From NCBI GenBank assembly GCA_024229395.1, contig JAAESM010000085.1, positions 1-64,000 of the forward strand: a stretch of 64,000 bases of DNA, read 5' to 3'. Made by a program: the position numbers and the translations under genes. The stretch is from Planctomycetota bacterium (GTDB lineage Bacteria; Planctomycetota; UBA1135). Positions 56,293 to 64,000 of the stretch are shown here, piece after piece. Within the stretch, counting starts at the first letter, position 1; the number at the start of each line of letters is the position of its first letter. A model generated the notes under the pieces. That model was not told the origin of the DNA and did not search any database. It saw nothing but the letters and a program-made list of their open reading frames with translations.

Positions 56293-57849
56293 ATGTTTGA
56301 CCTCACGATTAACCCGCAGGCGAAGCTGCGCACCGACCTGCTTTCCGGCCTCACCGTGGCGCTGGCGTTGGTACCGGAAGCCGTTGCATTTGCCTTCGTA
56401 GCAGGCGTCGATCCGCTCGTTGGCCTGCACGCAGCCTTCATGGTCGGCATCATCACCGCCGTATTGGGTGGACGTCCCGGCATGATCTCTGGAGCCACCG
56501 GCGCGATCGCCGTAGTACTGGTCTCCTTGGTCAGTGAACATGGCATCCAATACATGTTCGCCGCCGTGGTCATGATGGGTGTTCTGCAGGTTCTGGCCGG
56601 CCTATTGCGGTTAGGAAAGTACATTCGAATGGTCCCGCACCCGGTCATGCTGGGTTTCGTAAATGGACTTGCGATCGTGATCTTCCTGGCGCAACTCGGT
56701 CAGTTCAAGACCGTCGACGCCGCCGGCGAACTGCAGTGGATGGCCGGCTCAAAGCTCTACATCATGTTGGGCTTGGTCTTCGCCACCATGGCGATCATCC
56801 ACTTCCTGCCTAAGCTGACCAAAGCCGTGCCGGCATCGTTGGCCGCGATCGTCGGCATCACGCTGATCACGATGGGCTTGGACTTGGATTCCCCCACCAT
56901 TGTCGATTACCTGCGTTCGATGACCGGCAACCCCGACGCCTCCTTGGCAGGTGGTCTACCGGCCTTCTCGATGCCGTCGGTGCCGTTCAACTTTGAGAGC
57001 ATTCGGATCATCTTGCCTTATGCAGTGATCCTGGCAGCAGTCGGCTTGATTGAATCGCTGCTGACCTTGACCCTGGTCGATGAGATCACCGATACGCGTG
57101 GTCGCGGCAACAAGGAATGTGTGGCGCAAGGCGCTGCCAACATCACCTGCGGCTTCTTCGGCGGCATGGGTGGTTGCGCGATGATCGGCCAAAGCATGAT
57201 CAATATCAACTCTGGTGGACGCGGTCGCCTGTCCGGCATCACTGCCGCCATGGTGCTGCTGGCCTTCGTGTTGGTGGCCAGTTCGTTGATCGAGATGGTG
57301 CCTGTTGCGGCACTGGTCGGTGTGATGTTCATGGTGGTGCTTGGCACCTTCGAATGGTCGAGCTTCCGCGTGCTGCGTAAGATTCCAGCATCGGATGCCT
57401 TCGTCATCATCTTGGTATCCGGCGTGACGGTGATGGCCGACCTGGCGATTGCAGTGTTCGTAGGCGTGATCGTGTCGGCCTTGGTCTACGCATGGAAGCA
57501 TGCGCAAGTCATCAACACTGAGGCGGAAATCGACGAGAACGGCTCGAAGATCTACACCTTGCATGGACCGCTGTTCTTCGGCTCGACCAAGAACTTCCTC
57601 GACCTGTTCGACGCCAAGAACGATCCGGATGACGTGATCGTGGAGTTCCAGAACGCACGTGTTTCGGACCACTCCGCAATCGAGGCCATCGATAACTTGG
57701 CGGAGCGTTACCTGAAGCTAGGCAAGAAACTGCACCTGCGCCACCTCAGCCCGGACTGCCGCGTGTTGTTGCGCAAGGCCGGTGACTTGGTGGAAGTCAA
57801 CGTGATTGAAGACCCGCACTATCACGTGGCCGACGACGCCTTGGCTTAA
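56293..57849 (+). CDS. SulP-family anion transporter with STAS domain
   Basis: 518 aa. Start M-F-D-L, then about 12 transmembrane segments with the SulP signature [17 protein letters not shown] near 18-34 and G-A-T-G-A-I-A-V near 74. [11 protein letters not shown] near 302 is typical of the bacterial group of sulfate/bicarbonate transporters. A C-terminal STAS domain (~410-500) has L-F-F-G-S-T-K-N-F and [11 protein letters not shown]. The anion may be sulfate or bicarbonate. A GC hairpin (56256-56279) sits in its leader; the stop overlaps the convergent hydrolase gene by 4 bp. Confidence 0.93.
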   Translation: MFDLTINPQAKLRTDLLSGLTVALALVPEAVAFAFVAGVDPLVGLHAAFMVGIITAVLGGRPGMISGATGAIAVVLVSLVSEHGIQYMFAAVVMMGVLQVLAGLLRLGKYIRMVPHPVMLGFVNGLAIVIFLAQLGQFKTVDAAGELQWMAGSKLYIMLGLVFATMAIIHFLPKLTKAVPASLAAIVGITLITMGLDLDSPTIVDYLRSMTGNPDASLAGGLPAFSMPSVPFNFESIRIILPYAVILAAVGLIESLLTLTLVDEITDTRGRGNKECVAQGAANITCGFFGGMGGCAMIGQSMININSGGRGRLSGITAAMVLLAFVLVASSLIEMVPVAALVGVMFMVVLGTFEWSSFRVLRKIPASDAFVIILVSGVTVMADLAIAVFVGVIVSALVYAWKHAQVINTEAEIDENGSKIYTLHGPLFFGSTKNFLDLFDAKNDPDDVIVEFQNARVSDHSAIEAIDNLAERYLKLGKKLHLRHLSPDCRVLLRKAGDLVEVNVIEDPHYHVADDALA

Positions 57850-58589
57850 ACCTGGCAACGCTGCTGCTGAAGCCAATGCACGACCGCTTCCGCCATCACG
57901 GGAGAAGCTTGGTCCGAGAACACATGGTCGGCGCCTTCGATGGTGACCAATACGCGCGGTAAGGTCGAGTCGGCGGTGATGCGTTGACTCTCCACCAACG
58001 GCACGACGGTGTCGGCATCGCCATGCACCAGCAACCATGGCTGCTGAAGGATCTCGGCGAACGGGGCGGCGCTTCCGATGGCAGCCATGTCGTCCATGAA
58101 GTGCTGCGATAGCGGGCACTCCGGTTTTTCCCACATCAGGCTGGCGTCGGGCTGCTGGTCGCCGAACTTGCGTTGCGCGAAATCGGCGGTCTCGACCATA
58201 CCGGCCAAAGAAACCAAGTTCACGATCGATGGATTGCGGCTGGCGGCCAGGACTCCCACCGCTGCCCCCATCGAGTGCCCCACATAGGTCACTTGTTGTG
58301 AGCCGATGGCAGCAAGCACGGACTCAAGATCGGTGACCTCCTTGCTTGGGCAGGACAGGCGGAAATCGCCTTGCGACTCGCCATTGCCCGAGAAGGAAAA
58401 ACGCAAGGTGGCGAAACCACTCTTATTCAGCGCAGCTGCCAAAGTCGTGGCCCATTCACGGTCCTTATTGGCGGTGACGCCATGACCGATGACTACGAGA
58501 TGCTCTTCACCTGCAGCGTTTGAATCGCTGGCCGCGGCGAAAGAGTAATCGAGTCGTTCACCATCCGAGTTGTTGATTTCTCCAAACAT
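57846..58589 (-). CDS. Alpha/beta hydrolase
   Basis: 247 aa from the ATG at 58589. The triad is complete: Ser in G-H-S-M-G-A, Asp in V-H-G-D-A-D-T and His in [19 protein letters not shown] gives the oxyanion loop. It is cytosolic and related to the small esterases of the DUF/BAAT-like type ([11 protein letters not shown]). The substrate is unknown. A remnant of an alcohol dehydrogenase lies directly upstream on the same strand. Confidence 0.88.
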   Translation of the reverse strand: MFGEINNSDGERLDYSFAAASDSNAAGEEHLVVIGHGVTANKDREWATTLAAALNKSGFATLRFSFSGNGESQGDFRLSCPSKEVTDLESVLAAIGSQQVTYVGHSMGAAVGVLAASRNPSIVNLVSLAGMVETADFAQRKFGDQQPDASLMWEKPECPLSQHFMDDMAAIGSAAPFAEILQQPWLLVHGDADTVVPLVESQRITADSTLPRVLVTIEGADHVFSDQASPVMAEAVVHWLQQQRCQV

Positions 58590-58597
58590 GATTTGCT

Positions 58598-58936
58598 CTA
58601 GTCGAATTGAATCACCGAACGAATATTGGTCTTGCCACTCAAGCAATGCACGCACTCGCCACACTCCGGCGAGAACAAGGTCACCACATGATCACCCACA
58701 GCCACACTGGTCACGTCGGCCCCGACCTCCTCTACGATGCCCGCGCCTTCGTGGCCCAATACGCAATCGCAATAGCCACTCGGGTCCGCACCACTAGCGG
58801 AATAAAGATCGGTATGGCAGACGCCACAAGCCTTCAGCTTGACGAGGACTTCGCCAGCTTGTGGCGGTGCGAGGGTGACACCTTGAACAACCAAAGGCTG
58901 TCCGAACTCTTCCAATACTGCGGCGCGGATTTTTAT
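58598..58936 (-). pseudogene. 5' remnant of a zinc-dependent alcohol dehydrogenase (class III-like)
   Basis: The frame codes K-I-R-A-A-V-L-E-E-F-G, A-P-P-Q-A-G-E-V-L-V-K, C-G-V-C-H-T-D-L-Y (catalytic zinc), G-H-E-G-A-G-I-V-E-E-V-G and C-G-E-C-V-H-C-L-S-G-K-T-N, then stops within a few codons. About 260 residues, including the structural-zinc remainder and the whole NAD domain, are missing. The expected ATG is ATA at 58936. Loss of start and 3' two-thirds makes it a pseudogene; the deletion joins it to the hydrolase start at 58589. Confidence 0.85.
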
Positions 58937-59021
58937 GAGGGGTTCCGGTTAGGATGCGGGAGGTCCGAGAGTAGCCACGCCCTGCCTCCTTTCACAAGCA
59001 CCCCCGCGCCCCCTTCCGCAC

Positions 59022-59852
59022 TTGTCCGCCCCCTCTGAGCAAGACGCTTACATCCTTGGCACCGCCAGCATCGAGCTGCAGCGCTTAGGCCTTCAGAATG
59101 AGATCTGGAGCGAAGTCACCGAAGCACTTTGGGATGTAGCCGGTTTCAGCGAAGGGCAGCAACTGCTTGAATTGGGCTGCGGCCCCGGTTTCTCATCCTT
59201 GCAGCTGGCCAAGCGCACCGGATCAGATGGCGGAGTGCTCGGCTGGGATCGCTCGGCGCAGTTCCTTGAGCATTTAAGGGGCCGCGCTGCCGCCGATGGC
59301 CTTGACTGGGTGAGCACCCATCACGGCGACGTCAACCCGAGCCTGAATCCATCGCTGCAAAATCGCTTCGATGGCGTTTATGCGCGTTGGCTGGTGTGTT
59401 GGATGGATCGCCCACAAGACGCGATTCGCCTCGCGGCAAAAGCCCTGCGCCCTGGCGGCAAGTTAGTCCTGCATGATTACTTCCATTATCACGCGCTGGA
59501 CTTCTGGCCCCGTAACCCGGCCTTCCGCGAAGGCATCGATGCCGTCGAGAAGGCTTGGCGCGCGACCGGCGGCGACCCGAGCATTGGCGTTCGCCTGCAA
59601 GACATGGTGGAGCAGCATGGTTTCCACGTAACACACGCCAAGATCTGCACGCGATTCGCCACACCAAAGCAACAACTATGGCAATGGCCAGCGTCGTTCT
59701 TCCCAGCCTTCCTGGCGCAGCTGAAACTGGATGGCTTTCTTAGCCCCGCGCAGGTCGACGCATTTCTGCACGCCTTCGACGTAAGCACCGAGCACCCGCA
59801 AGGCATGTTCCTTGCCCCGCCGATGCTCGAGTTGGTTGCCGAGAAACTCTAG
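59022..59852 (+). CDS. Class I SAM-dependent methyltransferase
   Basis: 276 aa from TTG 59022. Motif I L-E-L-G-C-G-P-G-F near 49, D-R-S near 76 (acidic SAM contact), G-V-Y-A-R-W-L-V-C-W near 120, and G-G-K-L-V-L-H-D-Y near 150. A ~110-residue C-terminal helical part (F-F-P-A-F-L-A-Q-L-K) may be a substrate lid. It resembles UbiE-like small-molecule methyltransferases; the substrate is unknown. Divergent from the decayed dehydrogenase. Confidence 0.87.
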   Translation: MSAPSEQDAYILGTASIELQRLGLQNEIWSEVTEALWDVAGFSEGQQLLELGCGPGFSSLQLAKRTGSDGGVLGWDRSAQFLEHLRGRAAADGLDWVSTHHGDVNPSLNPSLQNRFDGVYARWLVCWMDRPQDAIRLAAKALRPGGKLVLHDYFHYHALDFWPRNPAFREGIDAVEKAWRATGGDPSIGVRLQDMVEQHGFHVTHAKICTRFATPKQQLWQWPASFFPAFLAQLKLDGFLSPAQVDAFLHAFDVSTEHPQGMFLAPPMLELVAEKL

Positions 59853-59865
59853 TCGCTGTCGAAAG

Positions 59866-60309
59866 CTAATCGTTGATCTTGATGACGTCGCCCATGCTGC
59901 GTTGCATCTGACGGTTGGAAGGATCGATCTCGACCGCGAGCTGCTGCAGGCGCATTCCCTCTTCCTTATCCTTGGAGCTGCCGACATCGAGGTCGGTCTC
60001 AATGCTCTCACCGGTGAAGGCGATCATGGTTAACTCAGGCTTGTGGTCATAGGTGTAGCCGAGAGTCTTATCGGTGTAGTGATTTGATTTATCGCTTTGG
60101 AAACGCCCTACGATCCACTGTTCATCATTCTGAATCGGGATCTGAGTCCACTTCTTCGGCGGGTTGATCTTGAAGCCAAGTTTCTTGTCTTCGTGTTGGA
60201 TGTCCTCGAACATAGCCGGGGCCGCAGTGAAGGCATCGAACTCTGTCGGTGCTACTTCACACGGCGACGCCATGAAGGCGAACGTAATAAAAATAAGGGG
60301 GTTGGCCAT
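59866..60309 (-). CDS. Secreted protein of unknown function
   Basis: 147 aa from the ATG at 60309, chosen because TACAAT lies exactly 6 nt upstream; the longer frame adds no credible signal. An N-terminal hydrophobic stretch (L-I-F-I-T-F-A-F-M-A) ends near S-P-C. The body has G-F-K-I-N-P-P-K-K-W-T and W-I-V-G-R-F, resembling PsbP/LpqN-like small beta domains that start with a fitted 'G-F-x-I-x-x-P-x-x-W' strand. It ends with a helix-rich acidic part (S-K-D-K-E-E-G). No function can be assigned. Confidence 0.75.
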   Translation of the reverse strand: MANPLIFITFAFMASPCEVAPTEFDAFTAAPAMFEDIQHEDKKLGFKINPPKKWTQIPIQNDEQWIVGRFQSDKSNHYTDKTLGYTYDHKPELTMIAFTGESIETDLDVGSSKDKEEGMRLQQLAVEIDPSNRQMQRSMGDVIKIND

Positions 60310-60315
60310 GGACGC

Positions 60316-60321
60316 ATTGTA
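60316..60321 (-). promoter_or_regulatory. -10 element of the small secreted protein gene
   Basis: TACAAT on the minus strand, 6 nt before ATG 60309; sets the start. Confidence 0.6.
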
Positions 60322-60331
60322 GGGAGAGAAG

Positions 60332-60426
60332 AGAGTGGTTCCGACATACGGACGCGATTTTTTAATTAATATTCCGAAGTAATGTCCAACAATCCTGAAC
60401 CGGCGGAAACCCTTTAAAACCACTCT
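60332..60426. other. Long-range inverted repeat in a divergent intergenic region
   Basis: AGAGTGGTT (60332-60340) and AACCACTCT (60418-60426) are perfect 9-bp arms 77 bp apart, with an AT-rich centre (TTTTTTAATTAATATT). They may be paired operator sites or a stem in a leader; I cannot tell. Confidence 0.35.
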
Positions 60427-60552
60427 TTTATGGTGATCCATCCGGTACTACAGGAAGGCTGGCGAAACCGCGAGGAATCACAGGAGCCTGTCCTCTATAG
60501 TGGCGAGCCCGCGGCAAAGGCCCCACGAGGACCCTCCCCGCCAGTCATCATC

Positions 60553-61365
60553 ATGGGAATGGAATTGAACGCCATCGTGACGCACCGCACCGAGGTCGCG
60601 TCGGGTCTGATCATCTTGCGCGTCGCGCCGGTGGGATGGGAAATCCCGGAATGGGATTCCGGTCAATTCGCGGTCCTTGGCTTGCCTCGCTCTGCGCCGC
60701 GCACCAAGTACTCCGACCCCGAGGTCGGCATCGAAGACAACGGCAAGCTGATTCGCCGCGCCTACAGCATCGCGTCGCCGCCCGAAGACAGCGATTACAT
60801 GGAGTTCTACATCACGTTGGTGCAATCCGGCGAATTGACTCCACGCTTGTTCGCCCTGGAGCCCGGCGATCCGGTCTTCCTGGGCAAGAAGATCAGCGGC
60901 ATGTTCACCCTCAATCATGTGCCGGAAAATAGCCACCTGGTTTTGGTCGCCACCGGCACCGGACTCGCTCCTTATATGAGCATGTTGCGCAGCGAGTTGG
61001 GTTGCCGCCCGGACCTGCACACCGTGGTCATGCTCGGCGCGCGCCACAGTTGGGACTTGGGTTATCGCGGTGAACTCATCGCCATGCAGCGCTTCTGCCC
61101 AACCTTCACTTATCTGCCGATCATCAGCCGCCCGCAACACGAACGCACGGCCTGGTCCGGCGAGACGGGCTACGTACAGGACTTGTGGGATAAGGGCCTT
61201 GTAGAAGAGGCGATTGGCTACAAACCGTCGCCAAGCAACACCCACATCTTGCTGTGTGGAAACCCAGCCATGATCGAGGGCATGATCGAGCGCTTGGGTG
61301 AGGATGGATTCGTCGAGAACACCAAAAAGCAGGCCGGCCAGATCCACGCCGAGAAGTACTGGTAA
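60553..61365 (+). CDS. fpr: Ferredoxin/flavodoxin--NADP reductase
   Basis: 270 aa from ATG 60553 (ATG 60559 is also possible; starts further upstream are not family-like). FAD motif R-R-A-Y-S-I-A-S-P-P near 71 and NADP domain G-T-G-L-A-P-Y-M-S near 138. It ends in a conserved W after H-A-E-K-Y, as in the Fpr group of E. coli and Azotobacter. It transfers electrons between NADPH and ferredoxin or flavodoxin. The 240-bp upstream region contains a possible -10 (TATAGT) about 55 bp before the start. Confidence 0.92.
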   Translation: MGMELNAIVTHRTEVASGLIILRVAPVGWEIPEWDSGQFAVLGLPRSAPRTKYSDPEVGIEDNGKLIRRAYSIASPPEDSDYMEFYITLVQSGELTPRLFALEPGDPVFLGKKISGMFTLNHVPENSHLVLVATGTGLAPYMSMLRSELGCRPDLHTVVMLGARHSWDLGYRGELIAMQRFCPTFTYLPIISRPQHERTAWSGETGYVQDLWDKGLVEEAIGYKPSPSNTHILLCGNPAMIEGMIERLGEDGFVENTKKQAGQIHAEKYW

Positions 61366-61401
61366 TCCGGCATTCACCCACCCCAAAATCGCATTGAGGC
61401 A

Positions 61402-61407
61402 TAGGAT
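61402..61407 (+). promoter_or_regulatory. -10 element of the 606-aa secreted protein gene
   Basis: TAGGAT, 6 nt before ATG 61414. Confidence 0.6.
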
Positions 61408-61413
61408 GGCCCT

Positions 61414-63234
61414 ATGCGTTTCCCCCTCATCGCGGTCCCCTGTTTGCTGCTGATCGCAGCCACTCCAGCCACCGCGCAATGGAGTGACAACGCGGCTGAA
61501 AACACAGCTGTCATCACCCGCTCTGGTGAACAAGTCCTGCCGAAATCTGGCGCGACTTCCGACGGCGGCCAATGGGTCGCTTGGTTCGACAACTCCTTGG
61601 GCAACTACGACGTATACGCACAACGTTTTGACAGCAAAGGCCGACCGATGTTCTCCCCCGGCGGTTTGCTTGTCAGTAATCATCCATCGTCTTCATGGAT
61701 CATGGATTGGGACATGATCGTCGATGACCAAGACCAAGCCGTCATGGTCTTTGCCGATATTCGCACCGGAGGTGACTTCGATATCTATGCCTATTGCATG
61801 GGCTCCAACGGTATTCCTGTATGGGGACCGAATGGTGTTGCGGTCTCCAGCAACCCCAGCTTCGACGCCACTCCGGCAGTCGCTCAGATGACTGGCGGCG
61901 ATTACGTCGTGGTGTGGGCCATCGATGCACCTACTGCCGCGATTCGCATGCAACGCTTGTCGCCAGCCGGTACGCCCTTGTTGGCTGCTGGCGGAATCGA
62001 CATCGCCTCTGAAGCCGGTGCCGCACCTACCTTCGCGCGCGTGATCCCTGGAGCGAATGACAACGCCATCGTGTCATGGGTACGCGATCTGAACTTCTTC
62101 TCGAGCATCAAGCATTTGCGTGCACATTGCTTCTCACCGACTGGCGCGCCTGTGTGGCCCGCCTTGGTGGAAGTCTTCGATGACCACAATCTGCCGATTG
62201 CGTACAGTCCGCAGCTAGCTAGCGATGGTTTGGGTGGCGCCGTACTTTCGTGGCATAGCAGCAATCCGACACGCTCTGGTCTTTATGATTCCGCAGTCCA
62301 ACACCTAGCCCCGAATGGCACGGAGTTGTTCTCACACAATGGCGTGCAATTGAGTACTGCCGCTGGCATGAACCACTTCGCGCCCAACGCTGCTTACAAT
62401 CCAGTTACCGGTGCCGTCATCGCATTCTGGACCGAGAGTAGCGGCAGTCAATCGCAAGACGGTTGGTATGCCCAAGCAATCACCGCCGGTGGCAACCTCA
62501 GCTGGGGCCCCAACGGTAAGGCCATTCTCCCTGTCGACGCCACCAGCAAGTTCATGAGCGCGGTCCATGCGGTCGAAGATGGAGCGCTCGCTGTGATGAT
62601 GTGGGCACCCACGGTTCCTTATGGCGCCGATGAAATCATCGCCACGCGCGTGGACAGCAACGGCAACAATGTCTGGGGTGGGCTACGAGACCTCTCCACC
62701 CTCTCCAGTGGCAAGTCCACCGTGCTCTCCACCTCAATCAATGCCACGAATGAAGTGCTGGTCGTTTGGGAAGACGATCGCAACGGCAACAAGGACATCT
62801 ACGCCCAGAACATTCGCCCCGATGGCTCCCTCGGCCCGAACTATCTTGATGTGGATGTGACCTCCATCTCGCTCGCCGCCGGCGGCACTGCGGAACTTAC
62901 CCTCGACGCGGGCCTCGCCTTCGCCGGCAAGAGCTATTGGATGCTCGGCAGCCACACCGGCACGTCGCCGGGCGTATTCGGTCATGGAGTCCACGTTGAC
63001 CTCAACAACGGCCTCTATTTCCAGTTGACATCAAATAACCCAACTTCTGGCTTGTTTAGCAACTTCCGTGGTAATTTGGATGCTTCCGGTCGCGCCACCG
63101 CAAGCGTGTCAGTGCCTCCTGGATTCAACCCGGGATTAGCAGGCACCAGCATTGCGCATGCCTTCGTCACGGTCGAATCAGGCGGCGTCGTCAGCCTAGT
63201 CAGCGAGTCGGAAAGCTTCACCCTGCTGCCTTAA
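61414..63234 (+). CDS. Secreted beta-propeller-like repeat protein
   Basis: 606 aa with a signal peptide ending at A-T-A-Q (~25). About seven ~55-residue repeats follow: W-V-A-W-F-D, Y-D-V-Y-A-Q-R-F-D-S-K-G, V-V-W-A-I-D, V-L-V-V-W-E-D-D-R-N-G-N-K-D-I-Y-A-Q. They match the repeats in the protein at 23754 and suggest a propeller of the kind that binds ligands or carbohydrates. The C-terminal ~120 residues form a divergent version of the shared terminal domain (ending S-F-T-L-L-P). It is probably an extracellular binding or adhesion protein. Confidence 0.83.
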   Translation: MRFPLIAVPCLLLIAATPATAQWSDNAAENTAVITRSGEQVLPKSGATSDGGQWVAWFDNSLGNYDVYAQRFDSKGRPMFSPGGLLVSNHPSSSWIMDWDMIVDDQDQAVMVFADIRTGGDFDIYAYCMGSNGIPVWGPNGVAVSSNPSFDATPAVAQMTGGDYVVVWAIDAPTAAIRMQRLSPAGTPLLAAGGIDIASEAGAAPTFARVIPGANDNAIVSWVRDLNFFSSIKHLRAHCFSPTGAPVWPALVEVFDDHNLPIAYSPQLASDGLGGAVLSWHSSNPTRSGLYDSAVQHLAPNGTELFSHNGVQLSTAAGMNHFAPNAAYNPVTGAVIAFWTESSGSQSQDGWYAQAITAGGNLSWGPNGKAILPVDATSKFMSAVHAVEDGALAVMMWAPTVPYGADEIIATRVDSNGNNVWGGLRDLSTLSSGKSTVLSTSINATNEVLVVWEDDRNGNKDIYAQNIRPDGSLGPNYLDVDVTSISLAAGGTAELTLDAGLAFAGKSYWMLGSHTGTSPGVFGHGVHVDLNNGLYFQLTSNNPTSGLFSNFRGNLDASGRATASVSVPPGFNPGLAGTSIAHAFVTVESGGVVSLVSESESFTLLP

Positions 63235-63264
63235 CTGTCCTGCCAAGCCCTTCCATCCCCCCAC

Positions 63265-64000
63265 TTGAAAAAACTTGCCCCCCTCAGCAGCCTGCTCTTC
63301 GGAGCAGGCGCTCTAACCCTCGGCCTGCTGTCAGCTCCGGCTGATGGCTCCATAACGAGCACACCACTGCAGCCTTTCCTGTCGGAGCTGCACTTGCATG
63401 GTTCCCTGAGTGAGGGCACAGCCACGATGTGGCATCATTCCCTCGAAGGCGCTGCCGCAGGTTACGACGTGTTGTGGTGGACCGATCACATGGAGCGCGT
63501 GATGGCGGATCTCTTTGTGCACGAGGTCGACTTCAACGATGGCGAGTTCGGTTGGGCGATCACTGGCTTGTCGAATGAGTTCGTCGAGGAAGGCGAGGTG
63601 ACTTCCGCGGTGGTCGGTCCACCCGCGAACAAGTACGCAGCATTCGGACATTCTCCCCCCGGCAATAGCGGCAGCTGGAGTGAAGGTGGTTTGGCTTATA
63701 AGAGTCTGCACAACTTCGAACGAGCCGGCTTGTTGGCAATGCCGGAGATCGAGTTGGACCTGAAGCTACCCAATGCCATCAATCCTAATCATGCCACACT
63801 GGCGATTCGCATCACGCTGTCGTCGCGCAGGAATGATGTCGATCGCTTCGGCACGCCTAATGTCCTGGAGTATGTGCCGATCAACATGCCGTTGCCGAAC
63901 TTGCCGTCGTCGGCAGCGAGCAACGTGGTACAGAAACGCATTGCACCTGTGGGAACAGATGAATGGACCCACTTGGTGCTGCGCCCTTACAACCATGTGG
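63265..64000 (+). CDS. Secreted PHP-domain protein, 3' end outside window
   Basis: A frame open to the right edge, starting at TTG 63265 (no ATG fits). It begins with a signal peptide (M-K-K-L-A-P-L-S-S-L-L-F-G-A-G-A-L, cleavage near A-P-A). Then comes the PHP metal-binding pattern L-S-E-L-H-L-H-G-S-L-S near residue 46-56 and W-W-T-D-H near 83, as in trifunctional phosphoesterase-like PHP proteins. An exported PHP protein is unusual but known in planctomycetes and relatives. Later residues (L-P-N-A-I-N-P-N-H) are beta-rich and not recognised. The substrate is unknown. Confidence 0.75.
   Translation, partial: MKKLAPLSSLLFGAGALTLGLLSAPADGSITSTPLQPFLSELHLHGSLSEGTATMWHHSLEGAAAGYDVLWWTDHMERVMADLFVHEVDFNDGEFGWAITGLSNEFVEEGEVTSAVVGPPANKYAAFGHSPPGNSGSWSEGGLAYKSLHNFERAGLLAMPEIELDLKLPNAINPNHATLAIRITLSSRRNDVDRFGTPNVLEYVPINMPLPNLPSSAASNVVQKRIAPVGTDEWTHLVLRPYNHV

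Noticed and set aside
60478..61683. 401-codon minus-strand frame antisense to fpr
   Set aside because: It spans a gene boundary and two promoters of well-supported plus-strand genes, with no family features.
1..64000. Insertion sequences, integrases, phage genes, restriction or toxin-antitoxin systems
   Set aside because: I found no transposase, integrase, terminal inverted repeats or defence gene. The only signs of rearrangement are the local truncations and the sigma duplication.

Overview
This is a gene-dense, moderately GC-rich bacterial chromosome segment. The repertoire suggests a Gram-negative, probably marine or aquatic member of the Planctomycetota, in the deep-branching lineage that carries many secreted proteins ending in a small beta-rich C-terminal domain. 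The pointers are five such secreted proteins, lipoproteins, PQQ-type sugar dehydrogenases, a fused isobutyryl-CoA mutase, an LTA-synthase-like sulfatase, ECF and WhiG/FliA-like sigma factors, and many leaderless genes. The lineage is inferred; no marker was aligned.

Layout. 1-2.2 kb is an accessory-looking edge: the tail of a secreted protein, an ankyrin protein, an ECF sigma factor with an apparently frameshifted C-terminal extension, and a truncated alpha/beta hydrolase. 2.2-13.8 kb holds housekeeping and secreted enzymes (TraB/GumN, class V aminotransferase, M28 peptidase, GH13, PepE, MsrB, PrmA, Nth). 13.9-20 kb has a MerR regulator driving icmF, and a fused aldolase/dehydrogenase. 20-27 kb encodes two very large secreted proteins. 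27.5-29 kb is a two-gene base-excision-repair operon (SMUG1-type uracil glycosylase and exonuclease III). 29-39.5 kb has secreted proteins, two metallopeptidase-like proteins that lost their catalytic motif, and a phosphodiesterase/glycerol kinase/LtaS-like run. 39.6 kb is tRNA-Pro. 40-47 kb is housekeeping (queD-like, pyrK, nudix, HD, argS, apt, sigma, birA) and contains a tandem sigma-factor duplication with one decayed copy. 46.9-52.2 kb (minus) is a four-gene catabolic-looking operon. 52-64 kb has rph, a phosphoesterase, a small DUF1272 membrane operon, OsmC-like, ATP-grasp, SulP, methyltransferase, flavodoxin/ferredoxin-NADP reductase type and further secreted proteins.

The most interesting finding is two candidate selenoproteins, each with two in-frame UGA codons. 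At 4421-4762 is a lipoprotein with a heavy-metal-associated domain whose metal-binding cysteines would both be selenocysteine (U-x-x-x-U). At 35957-36976 is a secreted thioredoxin-like protein whose signal peptide is followed by UGA-UGA (Sec-Sec), then a Gly/Pro/Ala linker. Both reading frames stay open on either side of the UGAs, and both carry hairpins at bacterial-SECIS spacing; one from each gene has a GUG apical loop inside the same CCGUGGG heptamer.

A second window-wide pattern is a TANNNT hexamer exactly 6-7 nt before the start codon in about 17 genes. This implies widespread leaderless transcription, and it fixes several start codons.
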